IMG/VR virus record: IMGVR_UViG_3300042879_001757 | Location: 1-21,663 of that record | DNA: 21,663 nt | From: a virus | Reading direction: 5' to 3' (one strand) | Shown here: one piece after another, positions 11,398-19,218 of the stretch | How the letters are laid out: each line of letters begins with the position of its first letter | Position numbering within the stretch: the first letter of the stretch is position 1 | Translations under genes and position numbers: made by a program | Notes under the pieces: model-generated | Told to the model about the DNA's origin: nothing | The model's input: only the letters and a program-made list of their open reading frames with translations | Databases searched by the model: none

Positions 11398-12696
11398 ATG
11401 AGAGTTTACAACCAAACAAAAAATGTGTACGAGGCAGCAAACGAACGCCTTGACTACATATTCAAAAATTTTTCTCGTATCTACGTGTCATTTAGCGGAG
11501 GCAAGGACAGCGGTGTAATGCTGAACCTTGTGCTTGACTATATGAGGCGTAACGGCATCACCAAAAAAATTGGTTTGATGACGCTTGACAACGAGGCGAA
11601 TTACGAGCAGTCGCTTCAATTTATGCACAGCATTGTTCGGAACAACCTGGACTTGCTTGATGTGTATTGGTGCTGCCTTCCGATTACGCTGCCATGCACC
11701 GTTAGCCAATACGCAGTTGAATGGCAATGCTGGGGAGAGCGAGACAAGGAGCGTTGGATTAGGCCAATGCCACAAGATTCCTATATCGTAAACATGCAGA
11801 ACCACAATTTCACGTGGTTTAAGGAAGACATGAATTACGATGAGTTTTGGGACAGATTTGGAGAATGGTATGCACAGGGTGAGCGCTGCGCCTGCTTAAT
11901 CGGCATCCGTACATCAGAAAGCCTGAACCGATTTCGCGCTATCATGAACAAGCGCAAGGAAATGCTTGATGGAAACATTTGGACAAAGCGCAACGGCGAA
12001 CACGTTTATAACTGCTATCCTATCTACGATTGGAAGACAGAGGACATTTGGACCGCAAACGCCAAGTTTGAATGGGAGTACAATACCCTATATGACATCT
12101 TTTACAAGGCGGGGGTGCCTGTTGCCAAGATGCGCGTGGCTTCTCCGTTCATGAGCGAAAGCAAATCAAGCCTTAACCTGTACAGGGTAATTGACGGTCA
12201 CACATGGGCCAAGCTATGTAGCCGCGTTCAGGGCGCAAACTTCGCGGTCCAATATGGCAAGCAAATGGGCTACAGGAACTTTAAGCTTCCGCCCAACCAT
12301 TCGTGGAAATCATTTGTAAAGTTCCTTCTTGATACTCTGCCAAAAGAGGTGTCTCAAAATTTTAAGTCGCGCTTCATCCAGTCGATTAAGTTTTGGGCAA
12401 GGGTGGGGCGCGGACTGCCTGAAGAGGTCATTTCCGAGCTTGACAAGCACGGAGTTACCTATGATGTAAACGGGACAACGCCACATGGAGGAAACAGCCT
12501 GAGAAGGATTAGGATTTGGCGTGTTCCTGACCACCTGGACATGATCGACTTTCACAATTCGATGGTAACATCTTGGAAGCGATTTGCCGTTACCATTTTG
12601 AAGAACGACCATACCTGCAAGTACCTTGGCCTTGCGCCAACAAAGGAGCAGGCCATTCGTCAACGTCAAATAATGGAAAAGTACAAGAAGCTATGA
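11398..12696 (+). CDS. IbrA-like PAPS reductase-fold protein (DUF3440)
   Basis: A 432-residue cytosolic protein of the adenine nucleotide alpha-hydrolase/PAPS reductase superfamily. Residues 29-40 (YVSFSGGKDSGV) hold the SGGKDS pyrophosphate-binding loop. Cys-containing and aromatic segments fill the middle, and the C-terminal half carries the DUF3440 pattern (LCSRVQGANFAVQYGKQMGY, then HSWKSFVKFLLDTLP). Family members include E. coli IbrA, which with IbrB raises expression of Eib surface proteins; the reaction is not established. The start at 11398 matches the family start; an in-frame GTG at 11362 lies inside the leader hairpin. The stop overlaps the EctC-like start by four bases (ATGA). 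Codons are clearly AT-richer than in the genes on either side, which suggests recent transfer. Confidence 0.88.
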   Translation: MRVYNQTKNVYEAANERLDYIFKNFSRIYVSFSGGKDSGVMLNLVLDYMRRNGITKKIGLMTLDNEANYEQSLQFMHSIVRNNLDLLDVYWCCLPITLPCTVSQYAVEWQCWGERDKERWIRPMPQDSYIVNMQNHNFTWFKEDMNYDEFWDRFGEWYAQGERCACLIGIRTSESLNRFRAIMNKRKEMLDGNIWTKRNGEHVYNCYPIYDWKTEDIWTANAKFEWEYNTLYDIFYKAGVPVAKMRVASPFMSESKSSLNLYRVIDGHTWAKLCSRVQGANFAVQYGKQMGYRNFKLPPNHSWKSFVKFLLDTLPKEVSQNFKSRFIQSIKFWARVGRGLPEEVISELDKHGVTYDVNGTTPHGGNSLRRIRIWRVPDHLDMIDFHNSMVTSWKRFAVTILKNDHTCKYLGLAPTKEQAIRQRQIMEKYKKL

Positions 12697-13130
12697 AGAC
12701 CGTAAGGATAAAAGACATTCAGGGAACAGACCGCGAAGTGCATTGTCCACGCGGTGGGTTCATTAGTTACCGCACGCTGCTGGAGCGTGATGGAATGGGA
12801 TTTTCCATGCACAAAACGGTGATACCAAAAGGAGCGCCACAGCATTGGCATTACAAGCACCATCTTGAAGCTTGCTATTGCATCAAGGGCAGTGGCGTGT
12901 TGACCAACCTTGAAACAGGCGATGTTTATACCGTTGAAGTTGATACGGTGTACGTGCTTGACAACAACGACGACCACACATTTCAGGCGCTTGAAGATAC
13001 CGTTCTAATTAGCGTCTTTAACCCTCCGGTGACAGGTGGCGAAGTTCACCAGGCAGACGGATCATACTCACAAACAACAAACCAGCACGACTATGCAAAC
13101 GGAAAATCAAATGACCACTGGGAGCGTTGA
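12693..13130 (+). CDS. Ectoine synthase (EctC)-like cupin
   Basis: A 145-residue cupin strikingly similar to L-ectoine synthase: GTDREV (11-16), RDGMGFSMHKT (32-42), HYKHHLEACYCIKGSG (53-68), TVYVLDNNDDHTF (85-97) and SVFNPPVTGGEVH (107-119). The EctC iron ligands (Glu57, Tyr85, His93 in Paenibacillus EctC, numbering from memory) correspond to E59, Y87 and H95 with identical spacing. R27, T42, F109 and E117 also match ligand-binding positions; F23, H40 and S107 replace Trp, Asn and Cys. No ectA or ectB is nearby, so ectoine synthesis is unlikely; another small amide- or amino-acid-derived substrate is more plausible. The last 20 residues (Gln/Asn/His-rich) are beyond the family end and overlap the IbrB-like gene. 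Confidence 0.88.
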   Translation: MKTVRIKDIQGTDREVHCPRGGFISYRTLLERDGMGFSMHKTVIPKGAPQHWHYKHHLEACYCIKGSGVLTNLETGDVYTVEVDTVYVLDNNDDHTFQALEDTVLISVFNPPVTGGEVHQADGSYSQTTNQHDYANGKSNDHWER

Positions 13131-13695
13131 CGGCGGATACGTTTCCCCTGTCTACAACGTACTTCGCGTTCCGCTTGAGAAAATCAAAGCGAACGATTAC
13201 AACCCAAACTCTGTTGCGCCTCCTGAAATGGAGTTGCTTGAGACGTCCATTTGGGAAGATGGGTACACCCAGCCGATTGTAACCTTCTATGACAAGGACC
13301 AGGATACCTACATTGTTGTAGATGGTTTTCACCGATACACCGTAGGAAGGACATCGCAGCGCATCCGTGAGCGCGAGGGGGGAACGTTGCCAATTGTTGT
13401 CATCAACAAAGAGCTTGGTGACCGAATGGCATCAACAATTCGACACAACCGTGCTCGTGGCTCTCACAACATCGAACTGATGAGCAACATCGTTGCAGAA
13501 CTTGTTGAGATGGGCAAAAGTGACCGATGGATTTGCAAGCACATCGGGATGAGCGTTGACGAACTATTGCGCTTAAAGCAAATTACAGGCGTTGCGGCCT
13601 TGTTTGCTAATCGCGACTTTAGCGATAGCTGGACAAGCGATGGGATGGAGTTTGATGACGCCGCGTACGAAGCGCAAATTGAAGGAGGAGAATGA
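13093..13695 (+). CDS. IbrB-like ParB/sulfiredoxin-fold protein
   Basis: A 200-residue protein. Residues 22-110 form a ParB/Srx domain: VLRVPLEKIKANDYNPN, then DGYTQPIVTFYD, then YIVVDGFHRYTVG (73-85), where DGFHR is the nucleotide-binding GxxR-type motif, here of the Srx/IbrB form. HNRARGSHN (118-126) is the second ParB motif. Residues 142-163 (KSDRWICKHIGMSVDELLRLKQ) resemble an HTH. There is no ParA partner, so it is not a plasmid partition protein; the pairing with an IbrA-like gene points to IbrB. ATG 13093 overlaps the EctC-like gene by 38 bases; ATG 13111 is an alternative with a 20-base overlap. Confidence 0.85.
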   Translation: MQTENQMTTGSVDGGYVSPVYNVLRVPLEKIKANDYNPNSVAPPEMELLETSIWEDGYTQPIVTFYDKDQDTYIVVDGFHRYTVGRTSQRIREREGGTLPIVVINKELGDRMASTIRHNRARGSHNIELMSNIVAELVEMGKSDRWICKHIGMSVDELLRLKQITGVAALFANRDFSDSWTSDGMEFDDAAYEAQIEGGE

Positions 13696-14105
13696 CGTCG
13701 ATTTGGCATCCATATCATTCATGGGAGTGCTTCCATGCTGGGATGTATGATTACAGCGTGGGGCCTCCTATGGATGAAGGGAAGGAAATGTATCGCCGCT
13801 TTCTGTCTAACGCTGAGCTGTTTAATGAGCAGGCGCGGAGACTTTCATCGGAATGGCCGATTTCATGCGAACACTTTTTGACCAAGGATGCAATGAACAG
13901 GGTTGCATGGATTGGACAGGCGGCAATGTGCATCCATTCCGGATTGTCCAGAAGGTACAGGGGCGGGTTTCACTTGCTTGATGCCAAACAAAAAATTTCC
14001 GCCAATAGAATTGCCATTGAAGTTCTAACAGACTGGAAACATGAATACTCGCGAAAGAATACAGCACTACATTGGAACCTGGAAGCAAAGGGGATATTTG
14101 GATGA
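13692..14105 (+). CDS. Conserved phage protein of the IbrA/IbrB neighbourhood
   Basis: A 137-residue protein starting in ATGA overlap with the IbrB-like stop. Key features are IWHPYHSWECFHAGMYD at the start and RLSSEWPISCEHFLTKDAMNRVAWIGQAAMC (about 50-80), then a helical end. The signature EWPxSCExxLT...NRxAWxGQAAxC is one I recall from phage proteins usually encoded near IbrA-like and ParB-like genes; no function is known. The conserved Cys and Trp pattern suggests a folded enzyme-associated domain. The last 21 codons overlap the following gene. Confidence 0.75.
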   Translation: MTSIWHPYHSWECFHAGMYDYSVGPPMDEGKEMYRRFLSNAELFNEQARRLSSEWPISCEHFLTKDAMNRVAWIGQAAMCIHSGLSRRYRGGFHLLDAKQKISANRIAIEVLTDWKHEYSRKNTALHWNLEAKGIFG

Positions 14106-14301
14106 CATACCTGATGAGGTGCCAAATGAACTTGCCGATGAACTACTTGCGCCGTCATACAAGGCAATAGCAATAGCGTTGCTTGAGAACGACATGCATC
14201 TGACGTCTCTAGGATACGAAGCAAAATTTAGCAAGTGGTACGATGTGTTAAAGAGGATTGAAATTGAAGCAAGGCCAAATAATCAACTAATGTTGTTTTA
14301 A
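14041..14301 (+). CDS. Conserved small cassette protein ending in a clamp-binding-like motif
   Basis: An 86-residue helical protein with TWKQRGYLDDIPDEVPNEL (13-31), then APSYKAIAIALLENDMHLTSLGY (37-59) and KWYDVLKRIE (65-74). I know this pattern from small phage proteins found with IbrA/IbrB-like genes. It ends in NNQLMLF: QLxLF at the extreme C-terminus matches the consensus by which bacterial proteins dock on the DNA polymerase beta sliding clamp. The start at 14041, inside the previous gene (65-base overlap), is supported by the family-like N-terminus MNTRERIQHYI. It closes the AT-richer cassette. Confidence 0.75.
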   Translation: MNTRERIQHYIGTWKQRGYLDDIPDEVPNELADELLAPSYKAIAIALLENDMHLTSLGYEAKFSKWYDVLKRIEIEARPNNQLMLF

Positions 14302-14343
14302 GCACAACACAAAACTGAAGATGGATTGCTGATTTGTAAAAAA

Positions 14344-16755
14344 ATGACTTTTATGAACAAGTTCTCAGTCTTCCGCGACATCAACAATGTCGACCAGCCC
14401 CACGACCGCGACATGGCGTGGGTCATTGACCGCATCCGCTCCGGTGGCAACCGTGCCCTCATCGAGCGCATCCGCACCATCGAGACCAAGGCCGAGCGTG
14501 ACAAGCTCAAGAAGCAGCTGATGTCCATCTGCTTCTCCGGCACCTTCCTGCGCCGTGAGGACCGTAGCATCGAGCGGCACAGCGGCTACATGGTCGCCGA
14601 CTTCGACCACGTCAGCGACTTGGAGGCGCTGCGCACCACCCTCTGCGCGGACAAGTACACGCACGTCCTTTTCACCAGCCCCAGCGGTGACGGCCTCAAG
14701 GCGGTATTCAAGGTGCCTGCAAACGCCAAGGAGCACAAGGCACGGTTCCGCGCCCTGATGGAGTACTTCAACAGGGAGGACTTCGACCCGAAGAACGGCA
14801 ATTTGTCCCGTGTCTGCTACGAGAGCTGGGACCCGGACATCTACCACAACCCAGACAGCGATGTATTTACCGCCATCGTGGAGGACCAGCCATACCGGTT
14901 CGCCACCGAGCGCCCTCGCGTGGTCCTGCGCAGCGCAGACCGCATCATCGCCAAGCTGCAGAAGTGGAGTGACCGCCGGTTTCCCATCACCGAGGGGCAG
15001 CGCAATGACAACCTGTTCAAGCTGGCATCAGCAATGAATAGGTTTGGCGTAGCCAAGCTGTCGGCCGAGACGCACCTCAAGCAGTATGCGCAGGAGGGCT
15101 TCGACGTGGATGAGATCATGCGGGTGGTGGATAGCGCCTATCGTGACACCAGCGCACACGGAACGGAGGGCTTCAATGACGACGAGACGGAGGAGCACAT
15201 CCGCAGCCGCTACCAGGCTGGCGCCTGTTTCGATGACATCGACCAAGAGGTCGAGCCTTTCATCAAGGACAAGGCAGAGCGGGCAGCCACTATCGAGGAT
15301 GTCATCGGGGACGTGGACAGCAATAGCTGGTGGTCCAAGGACAAGCAGGGCAGGGTCAAGGTGGATAACTACAAGTTCAAGAAGTTCCTTGAGCTACATG
15401 GCTTCCGCAAGTTCTATCCGACGCCGGGGGGCATGTTCGTGTTCGTGCAGGTGTCCAAGAACCTCGTGCGCAACTGCTCCACGACCAACATCAAGGACTT
15501 CGTGATGCACTTCATCGAAGGCATCGGCGACCGTGCCCTATACAACTTCATGGCCGGGAAGCCTGGCATGTTCAAGGATGAATACCTGAATATGCTGGAC
15601 GCGCTCACGCTGCCGTTCGCCCGTGACACAGCCACCTATGGCACGCTGTTCTACCTGAACGCAGCGGTTCGCATCTATAAGGGTGGCGGCGTCGAGCTGG
15701 TAGACTATGCCGACCTGGGGGCCTATGTCTGGGCAGATCATATCATACAGCGCACCTATGCCCATGACGCTATCGACGATGGCGAGTGGTGCCGGTTCGT
15801 GGAGCTTATCAGTAGCGAGAACATGGAGCGGGTCAAGGCACACCGCACCACGATGGGCTACCTCCTCCACGGCTACAAGGACAAGACCAACAACGTGGCC
15901 GTCATCTACAACGATGGCGTCCTCAATGAGAACCCCAACGGGGGGAGCGGCAAGGGCATCATCATGCAGGCCATCGGCAAGCTCAAGCGGGTCAGCATCA
16001 TTGACGGCAAGACATTCTCATTTGACAAGGGCTTCCCATACCAGACGGTAACCGCCGACACGCAGATACTGCTGTTCGATGATGTGGGCAAGCGGTTCCA
16101 GTTCGAGCGGCTATTCAGTGCCATCACTGAGGGCCTTGAGGTGGAGAAGAAGAACAAGGATGCCGTGCGCATCCCTGTTGAGCTATCACCCAAGGTGGTT
16201 ATCACCACCAACTACACGGTGCAGGGCAAAGGTGGCAGCCACGAACGGAGGAAGTGGGAGGTGGAAATGTCGCCGTACTTCAACGCTAACAGGAGGCCCA
16301 AGCAGGTGTTCGGTCATAACCTCTTCGAGGATTGGGATGAGCTGCAATGGCAGCGGTTCGACAATTACATGGTCAGGTCGTTGCAGATGTACCTTGAGCA
16401 TGGGCTATACGAATGCAGCTGGGAGACGCAGCACATCCGCAAGTTCATCAACGAGACCAGCCCGGAGTTTTGGGAGTGGCTGGATGATGAGAGCAAGGAG
16501 CCGAAGCTGAGGCTGGGAGAGGTGCATTACCGGGCACAGCTGATGGAGGCGTTCGTGAAGGAATACCCGGACTGGGACCGGTTCAAGTACAACCTGACCG
16601 GCCGAAGATGGGCTATGTGGCTGGAGGCATACGGCGCTTTCAAAGGCTGGGAGGTGATGAGCGAACGGAACCAGAACGGGCATTACACCAAGTATGTGCT
16701 GCCTGGCACACCGAAGGAAGAGCAGGAAGTTGAAACCGACGAAGTACCATTCTGA
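14344..16755 (+). CDS. Primase-helicase: BT4734/VirE-N-type primase fused to SF3 helicase
   Basis: An approximately 800-residue replication protein. The N-terminal 200 residues (KFSVFRDI, then YMVADFDHVSDLEALR and HVLFTSPSGDGLKAVFKV) follow the BT4734-like/VirE N-terminal domain found in Bacteroidota mobile elements and phages, related to archaeo-eukaryotic primases. A linker of about 250 residues follows. The C-terminal half is a D5-like superfamily 3 helicase: Walker A NPNGGSGKGI (about 527-536; Gly replaces the usual Ser/Thr after Lys) and Walker B QILLFDDV (about 571-578), then SPKVVITTNYT as a sensor-like segment. It would unwind DNA and prime replication. The start is 14344 or 14353; the longer form from TTG 14326 is unlikely. 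Codon use returns to GC-rich here, unlike the preceding cassette. Confidence 0.88.
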   Translation: MTFMNKFSVFRDINNVDQPHDRDMAWVIDRIRSGGNRALIERIRTIETKAERDKLKKQLMSICFSGTFLRREDRSIERHSGYMVADFDHVSDLEALRTTLCADKYTHVLFTSPSGDGLKAVFKVPANAKEHKARFRALMEYFNREDFDPKNGNLSRVCYESWDPDIYHNPDSDVFTAIVEDQPYRFATERPRVVLRSADRIIAKLQKWSDRRFPITEGQRNDNLFKLASAMNRFGVAKLSAETHLKQYAQEGFDVDEIMRVVDSAYRDTSAHGTEGFNDDETEEHIRSRYQAGACFDDIDQEVEPFIKDKAERAATIEDVIGDVDSNSWWSKDKQGRVKVDNYKFKKFLELHGFRKFYPTPGGMFVFVQVSKNLVRNCSTTNIKDFVMHFIEGIGDRALYNFMAGKPGMFKDEYLNMLDALTLPFARDTATYGTLFYLNAAVRIYKGGGVELVDYADLGAYVWADHIIQRTYAHDAIDDGEWCRFVELISSENMERVKAHRTTMGYLLHGYKDKTNNVAVIYNDGVLNENPNGGSGKGIIMQAIGKLKRVSIIDGKTFSFDKGFPYQTVTADTQILLFDDVGKRFQFERLFSAITEGLEVEKKNKDAVRIPVELSPKVVITTNYTVQGKGGSHERRKWEVEMSPYFNANRRPKQVFGHNLFEDWDELQWQRFDNYMVRSLQMYLEHGLYECSWETQHIRKFINETSPEFWEWLDDESKEPKLRLGEVHYRAQLMEAFVKEYPDWDRFKYNLTGRRWAMWLEAYGAFKGWEVMSERNQNGHYTKYVLPGTPKEEQEVETDEVPF

Positions 16756-17981
16756 TGATCACCCTACGCCCATACCAGACCGACGCGGCCAAGCGCCTTG
16801 CCATCATCCTGCTTGCGCATCGCGTTGCCTACCTGCGCGGCGAAGTGCGCACCGGCAAGACGCTGACCGCCTTCCACACCGCGCAGCTAATGAGCATTCC
16901 TCGGATACTGGTGGTGACGAAGAAGAAGGCCATCGCCTCCATCCAGCGTGATGCCTCGGCCATCGGCGTGGAGGCCACCGTGACCAACTACGAGCAACTG
17001 CCAAAGCTCAAGGGCACCACCTGGGGACTGCTAATCGTGGACGAGGCCCACGGCGTAGGTGCATATCCCAAGCCATCCAAGCGGTTCAAGGACATCAAGC
17101 AGCTCACCTACCGCTACCTGCTGCTGATGTCAGGCACGCCATCGCCGGAGTCCTACAGCCAGCTCTACCACCAGTTCGCCTTGGCCCGGATGCCGTGGTC
17201 TGGCTACAGCAACTTCTACCGGTGGGCGGACAAGTACGTCAACGTGAAGGACAAGCGTGTCGGCACCGGCACGGTGGTCAAGGACTACAGCGATGCCCGC
17301 GAGGCCATCATCATGCGCGACATCAGCACGCTCACGGTCAACATCACACAGGAGCAGGCAGGGTTCACCACCGTCATCGAGGAGCAGGTCCACAAGGTGG
17401 AGATGCTGCCACGGACCTACCGCCTCGCCCGTCGCATCATGCGTGATGGGGTGGTGGGAAAGCCGGGGCGCAGGGTGGTGCTGGCGGACACCGCGGTCAA
17501 GCAACTGAGCAAGCTGCACCAGATCTACAGCGGCACGGTCATCACCGAGCATCACGGCGCCATCATCTTCGACAAGTCCAAGGCTATATATTGCCGGGAG
17601 ACATTTCAAGGAAAGACCGCTATCCTATACAAGTTCCAAGCCGAGGGGGATATGCTGCGCGAGGCCTATGCCGGCAGGTGGACAGACAGCCCGGAGGAGT
17701 TCAACGCCACGGACAAGACCTACATCGGGCAGGTGCAGAGCAGCCGAGAGGGGGTCAACCTGTCCAGCGCGGACGACCTGGTGTTCTTCAGCATCGACCA
17801 TTCAGCGCTCAGCTATTTGCAGGGAAGGGACCGTGCGTCGTACCTTGGTCGCGAGCGGGCCAACAGGGTCCATTGGATATTTGCCGCCCGCTCGCTGGAG
17901 CCGCAGATTTACAAGACCGTCAGGAACAAGGAAGACTACACCACCGCGCACTATCGGCGCGACAAACACCAAGACCTATGA
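16755..17981 (+). CDS. Superfamily 2 DEAH-box/SNF2-like helicase
   Basis: A 408-residue ATP-dependent DNA translocase. The motif set is present: Q-like LRPYQTDAAKR at the start, Walker A GEVRTGKT (29-36), Ia-like ILVVTKKKAI, DEAH (96-99), SGTP (126-129) and a C-terminal motif VI region QGRDRASYLGRERANRVHW (about 353-371), where arginines would contact ATP. Length is that of compact phage SNF2-type helicases. It follows the primase-helicase with a one-base TGATG overlap, so both are made together. It may remodel forks, drive recombination with the VRR-NUC nuclease downstream, or act in origin melting. Confidence 0.92.
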   Translation: MITLRPYQTDAAKRLAIILLAHRVAYLRGEVRTGKTLTAFHTAQLMSIPRILVVTKKKAIASIQRDASAIGVEATVTNYEQLPKLKGTTWGLLIVDEAHGVGAYPKPSKRFKDIKQLTYRYLLLMSGTPSPESYSQLYHQFALARMPWSGYSNFYRWADKYVNVKDKRVGTGTVVKDYSDAREAIIMRDISTLTVNITQEQAGFTTVIEEQVHKVEMLPRTYRLARRIMRDGVVGKPGRRVVLADTAVKQLSKLHQIYSGTVITEHHGAIIFDKSKAIYCRETFQGKTAILYKFQAEGDMLREAYAGRWTDSPEEFNATDKTYIGQVQSSREGVNLSSADDLVFFSIDHSALSYLQGRDRASYLGRERANRVHWIFAARSLEPQIYKTVRNKEDYTTAHYRRDKHQDL

Positions 17982-18238
17982 TTACGAAGCAGGACAAGTT
18001 CAACGCCAAGTGGAATGGACTGAAGGCTGGCAAATGGGCCGTCAGTCCATACGGAAGAATATTCAAGGTCGGACCTGTATCTGAATGGAAAAAAGAAGCA
18101 AGCGGAAGCATTACGGATAATGGCACTACTATCTATAGTGGTCCTGACCAAAAATGGGCGACAGGAATTAATGAAGTTCAGATTGGAGACATGTTCCAAG
18201 AACTTGTTAAGTCAATTCGTCTGACTCATGACTATTGA
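17978..18238 (+). CDS. Small protein of unknown function
   Basis: An 86-residue protein coupled to the helicase stop (ATGA). It is rich in Lys, Trp and Gly and reads as beta strands (KWAVSPYGRIFKVGPVSEW, then SGSITDNGTTIYSG) followed by a short helix (MFQELVKSIRL). No family recognised. Its codons are AT-richer than in the helicase before it or the nuclease after 18428, as in the next gene, so this pair may be a later insertion. Confidence 0.65.
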   Translation: MITKQDKFNAKWNGLKAGKWAVSPYGRIFKVGPVSEWKKEASGSITDNGTTIYSGPDQKWATGINEVQIGDMFQELVKSIRLTHDY

Positions 18239-18431
18239 GAGTGCGGTAGGCATGAGCATCGAAGATGTTCATGCTCTGTATGAGCGAGATGGATGGACAT
18301 GGTACCAGCCGTTCAGCGACTACAGAATAGTGTTCAATCATTTAGATGGCAGATGGGTTCGATATTACACCAGCCTGCATGAAGATGGAATTGAGCGCGT
18401 CGATGGAATTGATAACTATCATAACCCATGA
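18228..18431 (+). CDS. Small acidic protein of unknown function
   Basis: A 67-residue Asp/Tyr/Trp-rich protein starting 11 bases before the preceding stop. SIEDVHALYERDGWTW (10-25) is a short helix and turn, and DYRIVFNHLDGRWVRYY (30-46) reads as paired strands. No domain recognised. The stop overlaps the VRR-NUC start by four bases. Codon use resembles the preceding gene and not the nuclease. Confidence 0.65.
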   Translation: MTIESAVGMSIEDVHALYERDGWTWYQPFSDYRIVFNHLDGRWVRYYTSLHEDGIERVDGIDNYHNP

Positions 18432-18664
18432 CAGAAGCACAATTTCAAGCGACCCTCATCAAGAGGTATGAGGCCGAAGGGTGGTATGTCACCAAGCTCA
18501 TCCAATGCAACAAGACCGGCATGCCTGACCTGATGCTATGCAAGCCGGGCGAGGTCAAGTGGGTGGAGGTCAAGGCCGATAAGGGTCGCCTGTCTCCTGT
18601 GCAGGAGTACCGCCACGCCGAGCTGCGTGCCCGTGGCTTCATCGTTGAAGTAGTGCGCCCATGA
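18428..18664 (+). CDS. VRR-NUC domain nuclease
   Basis: A 78-residue single-domain PD-(D/E)XK nuclease. GMPDL (31-35) holds the metal-binding Asp34, WVEVKADKG (45-53) the ExK pair (E47, K49), and PVQEYRHAEL (57-66) the conserved Gln59 helix. Small phage VRR-NUC proteins resemble the nuclease domain of FAN1 and act on branched DNA, so a Holliday-junction resolvase or debranching role in phage replication fits the helicases encoded upstream. The ATGA overlap with both neighbours shows it is inside the operon. Confidence 0.9.
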   Translation: MTEAQFQATLIKRYEAEGWYVTKLIQCNKTGMPDLMLCKPGEVKWVEVKADKGRLSPVQEYRHAELRARGFIVEVVRP

Positions 18665-19218
18665 ACCTGCACCTCATCCAGCCACAGGAACTCTACGGCC
18701 CTGAAGAGAGGCAGGCCGAGCTGCGCTACTGCTGGGAGGCCAACGCCGCCATCTTCGACAAGGTCACCGCCATCGATGGCCGTCCGACCTTCTCCGAGAT
18801 GTTCACCCTGTGCCTGCCCGGCTACGTCAACGTCATCGCCAACAGCGACATCTACTTCGACCACACCCTGACCGAGCAGGCGCACAAGCTGCATGCCGAC
18901 GAGGTCTGGGCGCTGTCCCGATGGGACGACAAGGGCGGAGCCAACCTGTGGCCATACCACCGTGGAGACAGCCAAGACGCGTGGATCATCAGGGGAGGAC
19001 CGTGGTCCGTGGATGCGCCGTACCCGATGGGAGTACCAGGCTGCGACAATGCCATCGCACATACCCTGCGAGTGATGGGCCTGACGGTCACCAACCCGTG
19101 CAGTAAGGTCCGGGCCATCCACCTGCACAACACCGGCTATCGCACCTATGGCGATGGCCGTGGCAAGCCTAAGACCTACAGCATCCCACCGCCATACGCA
19201 ATGGTCCATCCGTCATGA
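18661..19218 (+). CDS. GT-A-like glycosyltransferase
   Basis: A 185-residue protein. VNVIANSDIYFDHTL (56-70) is a sugar-nucleotide-transferase-like strand with an acidic DxD-type end (NSDIYFD). ALSRWDD (84-90), SQDAWIIRG (104-112) and VPGCDN (126-131) follow in the order of a bacterial GT-A family whose members carry 'NSDIYFD ... LSRW ... QDAWxFRG'. It would transfer a sugar from a nucleotide donor; acceptor unknown. It is short for GT-A enzymes (usually 220 or more). It starts the glycan gene block, overlapping the nuclease by four bases. Confidence 0.7.
   Translation: MNLHLIQPQELYGPEERQAELRYCWEANAAIFDKVTAIDGRPTFSEMFTLCLPGYVNVIANSDIYFDHTLTEQAHKLHADEVWALSRWDDKGGANLWPYHRGDSQDAWIIRGGPWSVDAPYPMGVPGCDNAIAHTLRVMGLTVTNPCSKVRAIHLHNTGYRTYGDGRGKPKTYSIPPPYAMVHPS

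Noticed and set aside
11398-12696. Assimilatory PAPS reductase (CysH) or DndC
   Set aside because: The C-terminal DUF3440 region and length fit IbrA-type proteins; no other sulfate-assimilation or dnd genes lie nearby.
12693-13130. Ectoine biosynthesis pathway
   Set aside because: Only the EctC-like gene is present; ectA, ectB and ectD are absent, and substrate-pocket residues differ.
13093-13695. ParB plasmid-partition protein
   Set aside because: No ParA gene or parS-like sites are seen; the DGFHR motif and the IbrA-like partner fit IbrB better.
14302-14343. Promoter in front of the primase-helicase gene
   Set aside because: The nearest candidate reads CTGATTTG and lacks the TA of the -7 consensus; the gap is only about 40 bases, so read-through from the cassette is as likely.
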